From NCBI GenBank assembly GCA_030760725.1, contig JASWHV010000013.1, forward strand, positions 35,064,699 to 35,128,698: a stretch of 64,000 nt of DNA, given 5' to 3'. Under the pieces are notes generated by a model. It saw only the letters and a program-made list of their open reading frames with translations. It ran no database searches and was not told where the DNA came from. The first letter of the stretch is position 1. Every line of letters starts with the position of its first letter. The DNA comes from Neostapfia colusana. Its lineage: Eukaryota; Streptophyta; Magnoliopsida; Poales; Poaceae. The position numbers and the translations under genes are program-made. Shown here piece after piece: positions 23,581 to 34,562 of the stretch.

Positions 23581-25798
23581 GAAGTGGGAGTCTCTGACAT
23601 CCGTTCATCAAATCCGGAGTTTCCTAGTACTAGCGGGCTACTATCGGAGATTTATTCCCAGATTTTTGAAGGATGCTAAGCCCATGACAGAATTATTGAT
23701 AAAGAACAGCAACTATGTATAGACGGAGGCCTGTGAAGAGGCATTTCAAACTCTGAAGAAACATCTCACAGCGGCACCGGTTCTAGCCCAACCGGATACA
23801 ACAAAGCCATTCGATGTTTATTGTGATGCCTCCGTCATTGGACTTGGCTGCTTATTAATGCAAGATAGACGTGTGATCGCGTATGGGTCTTGTCAACTCC
23901 GCAACCACGAGCAGCACTACCCTACGCATGACCTAGAACTCGCTGCAGTGGTGCTCGCATTGAAAATGTGGAGGCACTACTTACTTGGAAATTTAGTGCA
24001 CCTCTACACCGACCATAAGAGCCTCAAGTATATATTCACTCAGAAGGATATCAATATGAGGCAGCGGAGACAGTTGGAATTAATCAAAGATTATGAACTC
24101 GAGATCCATTACCATCCGGGCAAAGCTAACGTGGTGGCTGATGCACTCAGTCGCAAGTCCCACTTAAATAATGTGTCGGTTATTCCGGATGAGGAAGAGG
24201 AACCAAGTTTGAGAGTGGTTCCATATGGGCGTTGTATAATCTTGCTCTCGTGCCTACCATTAGAGAGGAGATTGTACGAGCCCAAAAGAGAGATAAAGGA
24301 ATGCGGAAAATCCGAGCAAGAATTAAAGAAGATAAAATGAAATGTTTCCGGGAAGATGATCAAGGTGTTTTATGGTTTAACAACCGTATTGTGGTACCCC
24401 GGGACATGAAGCTAAGGAAGAAAATCTTGGATGAAGCTCATATGTCCAGGTACTCAATACATCCAGGAAGCAATAAGATGTATCAAGACCTCAAAACAAT
24501 TTTTTGGTGGAAAGGCGCCTTGACTTTCTGAATTGGAGTCTAGTATCTTGGCCTGGCCTAAGAGCCATCCCGAGATCAGACTCGAGGGATGGTAAGACCC
24601 GAGCGCCTGCGCTCGGATGAAGTGATAAATCGCCAAGTTTGTATCCGAGTGTGATACATGTCGGTGAGTCAAAGCTGATCATATTAAGAAAGCGGGAATG
24701 CTGCAACCATTAAGTATTCTGGCATGGAAGCGGGAGGACATCAGTATGGACTTTATTGTCGGACTGCCTCTCACGTTCAAAAAGCTTGACTGCAGTTGGG
24801 TGATTGTTGATCGGTTAACAAAATCAGCCCACTTCATCCCAGTGAATACGGGATTCCATATTAAGAAATATGCAGAGTTGTATCTCTCCAGAATGGTGTG
24901 CTTACATGGAGTTCCCAAAACTATCATATCCGACTGAGGTTCCATATTTGTTTCTCGTTTCTGGGAGCAACTACATGAATCTCTAGGAAGAAGGTTACTT
25001 CAAAGCTCAGCATACCATCCTTAGACCGACGGTCAAACAGAGAGGGTGAATCATATTCTAGAAGATATGCTGAGAGCATGTGCCATAGATCATGGAAAGA
25101 ATTGAGATGACCATTTGCCATTAGCTGAATTCTCCTACAATAATGGTTATCAATCCAGCATTAAAATGGCACCGTACGAAGCACTATATGGCAGGAAGTG
25201 TCACACACCACTCAACTGGTGTGAATCCGGCGAGAGGGTGATATTTGACATTGAACTTGTTAAAGACGCCGAAGAGCGGGTCAGACTTATTCAAGAAAAT
25301 CTCAAAGCCGCTCAATCTCGCCAGAAAAGTTATGCAGACAAGCGACGCCGACCCTTTTATTTTGATGTTGGAGATCACGTCTATCTCCGAGTATCCCCAA
25401 TGAACGGAATTCATCGATTCGGGGTCAAGGGAATGCTAGCTCCTCGTTTTGTTGGTTCGTTCCTTATTACGGAACAGTGTGGACTGGTTGCCTACCGTTT
25501 GAGGCTACCAATATCATTGTCGGGCATACATGACATCTTCCATGTCTCATAACTAAGGAAATGTTTGAAGGAGCCGACGGAGGTTCTTTCGGAAGACATG
25601 GAAGCATTACAACCGGATCTCACCTACCTCAAGAAACCGGTACAAATCCTCGATGAAAAGACTCGTGAAACAAGGCGTTGGTCGATGCAGTTTTACAAAG
25701 TGTTATGGAGTAACCACACCGAGGACGAGGCTAGCTGGGAAAGCGAGGATTTTCTCCAGATGAATTGCCCGGAACTATTATCGAGCTATAACCGGTAA
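23581..25798 (+). pseudogene. gag-pol: Element B pol remnant (RT end to chromodomain)
   Basis: It begins in the connection region of RT and runs through RNase H ([20 protein letters not shown]), integrase and the chromodomain-like end with TAA at 25796. Stops in frame: TAG at 23720 (TGG-to-TAG), TGA at 24935 (CGA-to-TGA in the SDRG motif), TAG at 25022 (CAG-to-TAG), TGA at 25103 (TGG-to-TGA) and TAA at 25550 (CAA-to-TAA). It also has a frameshift near 24220 and a ~100-bp foreign insertion at 24511-24613. Everything upstream (gag, protease, RT active site) is gone. Confidence 0.9.
24511..24613. mobile_element. Small insertion in element B pol, possible tiny MITE
   Basis: About 100 bases interrupt the integrase zinc-finger region between FWW and the next codon, absent from A, C, D, M and N. 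The ends form short inverted repeats (aggcgc at 24513, gcgcct at 24603), and the interior holds a second palindrome (ccatcccgag ... ctcgagggatgg). I see no convincing target duplication. The family is not recognised. Confidence 0.4.
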
Positions 25799-25862
25799 CA
25801 TTCTTCTTCCAGCTCGTTCTTTTTACTAATCTCGGGACGAGATTCTTTTAAGGAGGGAGGAT

Positions 25863-28800
25863 TGTAAAAGCCCCAAGTTCAGCCTGTTAGCTCCTTAGTA
25901 GAATTTAAATTTGCGGGGTGAAATCGAATTCTAACTAGGGTTGCAAATTCGAAATTCGGCTACATGAAACAAAGAAAAGTTACAAAATGAATTTAGCCAA
26001 AAAGGAAATAAAACCGGAAGTTCAAATGCATGCACAACCGAGGGTTAACGCCATGGTATTCAAATTCAAACTTTCAGAATTTGCTGTAACTTTTAGATTT
26101 GAATTTGGGAGCCACTGTTATTCAGGAGGGGGAAGACTGCCGGTGGGACCCGCACGTCATTGGAACAGAGACCACATCAATTTTTCCTTCTCTGTGAGAA
26201 TGACACCGAGGGGGGGAGGAGCTCCACCGAGCTGTGTGTTTGCTCCCAGGAGGCGGTTCACTTCTTTGCTCTCGTCTGCTAACGAAAGATCACGGGCTGC
26301 AGCCATCAAGTGTTCCTTCGCTGCCTCACACGAGCAAACCCACGACACAGAATAATTTCTCGCGCACGCACCCGAGAACACCACCGCACGCCCGCTCCCT
26401 GCTGCCTCGGTGCCGATCACTCTCCATTCGAGTGAGCGCCCGGTTAAACCACCTAGGAGCTGTGCCGGTGCCTCCTCAATGTTTTCCAACCATCTTCAGC
26501 TCGTCCCCGGCCTTCCCCGCCGCAACCGAGCCGTTCTTCTACGGAAAAACAAAGCAACGTCGCGCCATCTCGGTTCCACGTCGCCCAGCTGTTCCCGTAC
26601 CCCTCCAGCTCGAGCAAAGTGACTTTAAGGTGTGTCATGAAGTCTAGCTACTCCTTCCATAGTCTTTTTGCTCTTCCCCGTTACCGGCTAGCCGGAATTT
26701 GGGATTTACCGCCGGCGTACGTGAAGAACCGATCGAAGCCGATTTGGGAAATTCACCCAAACTACTTGATCATCGTTTCTCCGGTTCAAGCCACAGAAAC
26801 TAGTAGCCCTAGCGCCCCCCATGCCAAAGCCCGAAACCATCCATCCCTCCTCCACCCCGGGCGACGAGAATTCGCCGCCGTCGACCAAAACGGCTCGGTT
26901 CCCCGTCGAGCTCCAATTTGCGGACGTTTTTGGCTCGGGTTAGGGGTAGCATCTTGTTCTACGTGCTCTAGGGATTGTGTACGGAACCTTAGCTCACCGG
27001 GAGAAGCTTGGGACGTGCTGTTCCTCGCCGTCGCCGCGCCACTGAGCCGCCCCGCCGGTGCCAATGGTCTTCCCGGCGTTTTCATGTCGTAAGACCTTGC
27101 CCGGCTGCTAGGCCGTGGTCCGAGGGTGGTGTAGGGCAAAACCGGATCCGATTTGGTGGAGAATAGAGAGAGAACGAGCGGCGCCACCCCTCTGTCTGGC
27201 GTGCGCGCGCGCTCTGGCGAGAGGTGGAAGAAACACCTGACCCATGGGTCCCACTTTTGAATTGTTCTGTGTAAAATGCAAATAGAAAGTTGTTCAAACT
27301 TGAAATACCCATAACTCTGGGTAGAAAGCTCCCAAATTAGTGAGATAAATTTTGTTGGATTCCTCATAAGAAGTACTTTGCAGAAACAAAGTGCTTTCTA
27401 TGGAAATGCCCAGGAATTTCTGTAGAATTGTTTTTAGTAAATCTTTAGGGATTTATTCCAGGAGCAATTCCTTATAAAACATTCCCAATTTTGGGCAGCA
27501 AATCTTTCTCCTAGTTCCTGAGCTCCAGTAAAAATCTTAGGATTTTTGGAGATGATTAAGGTGGCTTAATCAGTAGGTTTTCTCAGGGTTATGTAAATGG
27601 GCTGAAAAATCGCAGGAACACATTCCAGAAAATAGAATTAAACTTCACCAAGCCATTCTGATCAGCTAAAAGGCTTAGAAAATTTTGGAACGAATTTCCC
27701 TAGGAACCTTAGGTCCAGACCTATTAGGATATTAAATTTCTCTATATGACCAAGTCTAATTAAATTCCTATGAATCTTTGAAGGTTAAAGGTTCCAAGAA
27801 TTTTTGTGGCCATATCCTTCTTCAAAAACCTCTGAAAATTTTACCATAAGCTTATCATGAGATTAGAAAGCCCCTGTAAAAACTTCAACCACAGAAGCTG
27901 CTGTCTTCATATAGTTCAGTTCTGTAGTCATATATCTCACTTAAATTCATAATATGACGCATCGTTTATTTGATCATTTCGATAGCGAAACATCTCGCGA
28001 AGACTTTGGAGGCTACTGACTTGCTTCGATTGACAGAAACTTTAGTCGGGATCAACATTAAGGCAATCCCCTGTTTGCATCAAAATTTACAAGCTTATAT
28101 TTGTATTCACTTTATAATGTCTAGCATTTTTATTATTGCACTAGGTCTAGTTTATATGACACGCCACATGCATGACCCAATAAATCCCAGGAGTTTGATT
28201 TAGAGTAGGTTTTTACTTAATTATAACTGCTGTTATCAAGTTAAGAAAAGTCGATTAAAAGAGGCATAACTTGAGTAGGCCGTTTCCTACTCGTGAACTG
28301 GGATTAAGGGGGATCAATCGGAAGAGTTGGGAATTGATCCTCTTAGTTGGGAATGGAGACCGGGCAGTATGGATGGAAGGCTCAAGGACATGGTCCTGGA
28401 AACCTAATCTCTGTATGAGTCGATTAAGGCCCGTTCTCGTGTGTGGCCCCGCTGGACAAGTTTGAGTTGTGTACAGGATGCATACTGGCTATATGGGACC
28501 CAGGAAACTGATGTAACATGTTAACCTGGGTATCGAGGCAATCCCCACCGTCTTATGCAGATGTGGAAATGAGAGATAAGTCGGCTCTACGAGGGTTTGC
28601 TGTAGTGAGACTTACTCCAAGTCAGTGGGACCGGTTCCATATTTGGGTATCATGTGAAAGGTTGCCACATACGACGTTGAGGGGATCGGTTGATCACCGG
28701 TCTCGGACGTGCGTATGTGTCGTGTCAGCTGGGTATTTTTTATTCGAATCACCGTCGCTCATGGTAGTGAGCATACTTGTACACTGAGTCGTGACGTAGT

Positions 28801-29600
28801 AAGAAACTGGGAAAAGTTAATATGCTTCGTGAGTAATCCTCATATTGGAGATGAGGGATGATCAACACTTTCACTAAATTTACTTTCTACCTTAGGCTAG
28901 TGGCGTCAAGACAAAGCATTTCTTGTTTGATTGTGGAGTCTCGGCGTCGATAGCGCAAGGTATGTATGGGTCTAGGGTAGCTCACTAAATTTACATTCTC
29001 CTCGGGCAAGTTGCATCGAGATGAAGTGTTTCTTGTTTGATTGTGGAGTCTCGATGTAAATTTTGCGAGGGTTATAAAAGTTGCAAAAAAACTTGAAGTA
29101 AGGACTCTTCATTAGCTCAAGTTCATCGTTTATGCAAATTCTCTATTTTGCCCTCTATTTCCAGCATTTAGAGTTCCATGTGTAGGACTTCGGTTAAGTT
29201 TTCCTGAGCATAAGCTCACGGTTTGTTGATCCATTGTTTTGCAGGTAACGTTGCATAAGGCAACGTTAGGGAGGATGGGAGATCCAAGCGGGGCAGCACC
29301 CAATGAGGGGTGTGAGTCTCTCTTGGAACCCTGCACGCCGCCGGGTTTTGATGTAGTTCTAGTGTGAAGCATCCGTGGGCAGGATGGATTCATTTTGCTT
29401 AGCATAGGCTATAGTTCGTGAGTGTATTCTTATCTTCCCCTGCAATGTACACTTGTACATTATTTGTAAAATGTGACAATGATATGTATTAAAGACCTAT
29501 ATTGTTGTGTATGTGTGTTTTTCTGTGATGTGCTGTTGGGTGCCGCATCACACGGCACCACCCAATGTGATTCCTGGACTGTCGGGGCGGGGTCCCCACA
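25863..29600 (+). repeat. Element B 3' LTR
   Basis: A 3.7-kb LTR from tgtaaaagcc to ggtccccaca. It has a GC-rich leader region (about 26200-27200), an AT-rich intron-like part, and a stretch at about 28420-28800 conserved with N and D. Degenerate versions of the two exon-like blocks are at about 27986-28062 and 29246, with the frame broken. A tandem duplication spans 28871-29072, and a terminal hairpin (ggtgccg ... cggcacc) is followed by tgattcctgg. Confidence 0.85.
28871..29072 (+). repeat. Tandem duplication of a hairpin segment in element B LTR
   Basis: Two ~110-bp copies, each starting tcactaaatttac and each containing tttcttgtttgattgtgg inside a stem. The stems differ in sequence but both pair: copy 2 tgcatcgaga with tctcgatgta, copy 1 ggcgtcaagac with gtctcggcgtc (one mismatch plus G-U pairs). 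D, A and M have one copy of the segment. Confidence 0.75.
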
Positions 29601-30480
29601 CATGTTTGCAATGGGCCGTTTTTAGTGCCATGGTTGAGTCGTATATGCCAGTATAATCCGGTTAGGATTTTCCATTTTGAGGAACGTAGTACCGACATGT
29701 ATTAATCAGGATTGCATTGAAAACTATTTTGAAAAGGAACTAATATAACCAATTTTTAATCCTTAGGACCCTGGTTTTGAAGAAAAATTCAAAATTTGAT
29801 TAGTTCAGCTCAAAGGACTTGAAAAACAGAGTGCTCTGTTTTTTACAGCAAGTTTGCTGAACTTTAAAAGAGCATAACTCACTGGTTACTTAACCAATGG
29901 AGGTGTGGGATATAGTTCTGGAAATGGATTTAAGTGCTCTACAACTTTGTTGTAGACTTCCAGAACAGAATTCAAATCAAACTGGTTGAAATTCCAGATG
30001 ATTGTGAACTGTTTAGAACCAGGACAGATTCAAAACACTTTCTGGACTGTTCTGTTTTTCAAGCATAACATCTTTTAGAGAAATCTAAAATAATCATAGG
30101 ATACATTTTTGAAAAGGTTAGAAAATGTTTTACATCTTTGTAATTCAAAGTTTTTGCAGTTGCAGCATGGAATTCAGTGGAATTTTGAGTTGAAAACAGC
30201 AACCTTCAAAGGAGGTGCGGTTGAAATTCTTCCAGAAATTCTGTTGACTTTGGATTATCATAACTTTTTAACCAGAGCTGATCTGGGGCCCAATAAATAC
30301 TATTTGGAAACATGCTGAAGTTAACTTTAACTTTGTATTCAACTTGAGTTATGAAAATGCCAAGTACCAGGTCAAAATCTGGGATAAGTAGAAACTAGTC
30401 ATTCTGGGCAGAGGAATGAACAGTTGAACTCGTTGGAGAGATTGTTGTACCTATTGGGGTTTTATTACAACCAATGGGGT
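29601..30480 (+). other. Element N leader
   Basis: Non-coding. It is homologous to D's leader from about 45325 onward (agtgcca ... gaacgtagtaccgaca). It contains a near-palindrome (acagagtgctctgt at about 29829) also seen in D and M, and three degenerate repeat units with cataact and acaactttg. Confidence 0.75.
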
Positions 30481-30591
30481 AGAACATACTCATGAGTTGT
30501 TATCTTCAACTAGTGAAAGATTTTAGTATATTACCTACTCAAGTTCTTTTTGCTAAAGACCATGTTTGTGTCGTATTGAAGATAAAGGGTA
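30481..30591. other. Unassigned filler between N leader and N gag
   Basis: About 110 AT-rich bases with no counterpart in D, A or M, lying exactly at a deletion that removed orf0 and half of gag. It is open in one frame (30492 on), but I do not recognise it. It may be filler DNA captured during end joining. Confidence 0.45.
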
Positions 30592-33500
30592 GTATACGTG
30601 ATGAGAGGAAGCGCGAGCAGTTTTATCGGGGTTTAAATCCCAAGATGAAGACTCACCTCGCGCAATGCAATCGCGGCACCTTCAACGACCTCGTCAATGC
30701 CGCGATTCTGCAAGAGGATGCTCAGCGGTAATTTGCGGATGAACAGCGGAAGTGCAGCGGTCCACCGTGCAGCGGGGGTGGAGCTCCTCAAAAATACCAA
30801 ATGGTGTATCGGACACCATCCGGTCAGCAGTGGCATCCACCGGCACGATCTCAACAGTTTGGGGGTCGTCCTTATCAGCCACCCCCATTCCGACCGCCGA
30901 TGGCACCACCGCGACCGCAACAGCAGCAATAGCAGCAGATGGTACCCCGGGCGTTTCCACCGCCACAACGCGCCCCAGGATTCCGTCCACCGGTCAGCGG
31001 AGGACCGCCTCGCTACACATGTTATACGTGTGGCCAGGCAGGTCATTTCTCGAAGGACTGTCCACAAGGGCAGAAAAACAGCGGGCAAGCCCAATATCAG
31101 GGCGGTGCTCGAGGCCGACCACCGGCAAAGAAGGGAGGTCAGCGACCCGGGGGCATTCGTTACCTTGACAATGAGGACGCCCTGGAAGGAGAGAACGTGC
31201 TGGCGGGTACGTTCACTCTCAACGATCATTCAATCATCATCTTATTTGATTTTGGTACAGCCCACAGTTTCATAAGTGCATCATATGTGGCTAAGCATCA
31301 ACTGCATGTCTTCCCAACCGATTATTCATATATGATTTGCTCACCGGGAGGGAAGATTTCAGCGAATATGATGATTCCAAAAGCACCCCTGTGCTTAGGT
31401 GGGAAGATATATCCCACTACTTTGATTATTCTTATGGGACAAAAGATTGATGCAATCTTAGGAATGTCATGGTTACGCTACCATGGCGCTGTTCTGGAAA
31501 CTCGATCACAGACGGTTCATCTGAATTCTCCATTCCACCGTCCGCATTCAATCCTATTAGACAGTCCTGTCCCGAAAGTTTCAGCAGCCTATAATACTGA
31601 AGCTCCCAAGTTTGATGACATCCTCGTAGTCCAAGAATACCCCGACGTGTTTCCGGATGATCTTCCGGGCATGCCACCTGAACGGGATGTTGAGTTCAAG
31701 ATTGAACTTACGCCCAGGACTACACCAATATCGCAGAGACCGTATAAGATGGCTCCGAATGAGCTGGCTGAATTGAAGGAACAGCTCAATGACTTGTTGA
31801 GCAAGGGTTTCATTAGACCGAGTTTCTCGCCATGGGGATGCTCGGCGCTGTTCATCAAGAAGAAAAATGAAACCTTGAGTTTGTGTGTGGATTACCGACC
31901 GCTCAACGCCGTCACCATCAAGAACAAATATCCACTGCCCCGCATTGATATCCTGTTTGATCAACTTGTGGGTGCAAGTGTGTTTTCAATGATGGACCTT
32001 CGCTCCGGGTATCATCAAATAAAGATCCGGGCGGAGGATATCCTGAAGACGGCATTCTCGACGAGATATGGACTATATGAATATCTCATCATGGCTTTTG
32101 GTCTCACCAATGCCCCGGCACATTTCATGTACCTCATGAACTCGGTACTCATGCCGGAGTTGGACAAGTTCGTGGTGGTGTTCATTGATGATATCTTGGT
32201 TTACTCCGAATCGGAAGAAGAACACGCTGAACACTTATGTATCGTCCTTCAATGATTGCGGGACCATAAGCTCTATGCCAAGTTCAGAAAATGCGAGTTT
32301 TGGATCAACCAAGTGCCATTTTTGGGACATATCATCTCAGCGGAAGGCATTGCGGTTGACCCAAGAAAAATTGAACAAGTGCTGAAATGGAAAGCCCCCA
32401 CTTCTGTCCATGAAGTCATTAGCTTCCTCGGTTTAGCGGGATATTACCGGAGGTTCATCCCAATCTTCTCCAAGCTTGCTAAGCCAGTGACTGAATTATT
32501 GAAGAAGGGGATAAAATATGTTTGGAACTCAGCATGTGAAGGAGCGTTCCAAGCATTGGTGAAGCATCTCAGAACAGCCCCGGTCTTAGCTCAACTGGAT
32601 ACGACCAAGCCTTTCGACGTATATTGTGTTGTGCCCGATATCGGGCTTGGCTGCATGTTGATGCAAGAAGGATGGGTGGTTGCGTATGGTTCACGCCAGC
32701 ATTGAAACCACGAGCAGCACTATCCGGCTCATGATCTTGAGTTCGCTGTTGTGGTATTGACGCTGAAAATGTGGAGGCACTATCTCCTAAGAAATTTGGT
32801 GCATCTCTACACCGATCACAAGAGCTTAAAGTATATATTCACCCAAAAGGAGCTGAATATGAGACAAAGGAGGTGGTTAGAATTAATCAAAGACTATGAA
32901 ATTAAGATTCATTACCACCCCGGCAAGGCGAATGTGGTTGCCGACGCGCTGAGTCAGAAATCACATTTCCATAACCTTACCATTACACTGATGGAAAAGG
33001 AAGGACCGAGTTTATACTTGGTTCCATATGGATCACTCTACAACCTTGCTCTCATCCCTACCATTAGGAAGGATATTATGGCAGCTCATAAAATTGACAA
33101 AGGCATGGCACATCTCCAGAAACGGATAGACAGCGGTGACATCAAATGTTTCCGGAAGGATGATGAGGGGACGTTATGGTTCAATGACCGCATAGTCGTA
33201 CCCCAGAATATGGAGCTGAGAAAGAAGATCCTTGATTAAGCTCACTTGTCTAAGTTCTCCACTCATCCGGGCAGCAACAAAATATACCAATATTTGAAGA
33301 GTAAATTTTGGTGGACACGTATGAAGCGGGAAATTGCAAAATACGTATCAAGTGTGATACGTGTAGACGAGTGAAGGCGGATCACATGAGAAAATCAGGG
33401 CTGTTGCAACCCCTGCAAATTCCAGCATGAAAGTGGGAAGATGTGAGCATGAATTTCATTATGGTATTACCCATGACTTTTAACAAACATGATTCCATTT

Positions 33501-34529
33501 GGGTAATCTTTGACCGGTTAACCAAGTTAGCTCACTTCATTTTGGTGCATACCAACTACCATGCTAGCAAGTATGCGGAGTTGTACATTGCAAAGATCTT
33601 GTGCTTGCACGGGGTACCCAAGACCATAATCTCAGATTGAGGTGCACTGTTCATGGATTGTTTCTGGGAGCAGTTGCACGCTTCTTTGGGTACCAAACTA
33701 ATTAGAAGCTCCACATATCACCCTCAGACTGATGGGCAAACTAGGAGGGTGAATCAAGTGTTAGAAGACATGTTGAGAGCGTGTGCTATCCACCACGTAG
33801 CAATTGGGACGATCATCTACCATTAGTGGAATTCTCGTATAAAAATGGCTATCAAGCGAGTATCAAGATGGCACCATATGAGGCTCTCTACGGTCACAAA
33901 TGTCGCACCCCATTGAACTGGTGCCAGTCCGGTGAAAGGGTCACGTTTGGGATTGATCTAGTGAACGATGCCGAAGAGCGAGTTTGGGTAATTCAAGCAA
34001 ATTTGAAAGTCGATCAATCCCGACAGAAAAGTTACGCTGATAAGAGGCGTAGACCGCTGCACTTTGACGTCGAAGAACACGTGTACCTCCGTGTGTCTCC
34101 GATGAAAGGCGTCTATCGATTCGGCGTAAAGGGGAAACTTGCTCCCCGATCTATTGGACCCTATGCCATCACCGAGAAGTGCGGACCAGTGGCGTATAGA
34201 CTGGAACTACCGACATCTCTCGCTGGTATTCATGACGTTTTCCTGTCTCACAACTCCGGAAATGTCTAAAGTGTACAGCTGCTGTTCCCACTGAAGACAT
34301 TGGCGAGTTGCAACCGGATTTAACCTACGCTGAATATCCGGTGCAAATTATTGATGAGAAGGCCTGGACCACGCATAACCGAACGCTGTGGTTCTACAAG
34401 ATCTTGTGGAGCAACTACACCGCTGAGGAAGCGACGTGGAGAGCGAAGATTTCCTTCGCTCAAACTACCCGGATTTCATGGCGTCTCATCCCAGTAATTC
34501 CTCTTACATCTTTGTCTCTTCTTTTGTAA
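30592..34529 (+). pseudogene. gag-pol: Element N gag-pol
   Basis: It starts in mid-gag (EQFYRGLNP), then zinc knuckle, a protease with DFGTAHS in place of DSGATHS, RT with FIDD, RNase H and integrase. In-frame stops: TAA 30729, TAG 30930 (CAG-to-TAG), TGA 32253 (CGA-to-TGA), TGA 32703, TAA 33237, TGA near 33428 (TGG-to-TGA) and TGA 33638 (CGA-to-TGA). One-base losses near 33350 and 33800 shift the frame. The first catalytic Asp of integrase reads Asn (SMNFIM) and the catalytic Glu of QTER is also changed. The end is frameshifted near 34240. Non-functional. Confidence 0.92.
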
Positions 34530-34562
34530 TCTCGGGACCAGATTCTTTTAAGGGGGGAGGGA

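Larger units (their letters stand above)
23581..29600 (+). mobile_element. Element B: 5'-truncated Ty3/gypsy retrotransposon
   Basis: Only the 3' part survives: RT end, RNase H, integrase and chromodomain region (23581-25798), PPT (25850-25862) and one LTR (25863-29600). The left end is fused to A's broken LTR; the right end is followed directly by N's leader. The pol is related to that of N and D, but the LTR is distinct. At least five nonsense codons make it an old copy. Confidence 0.9.
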
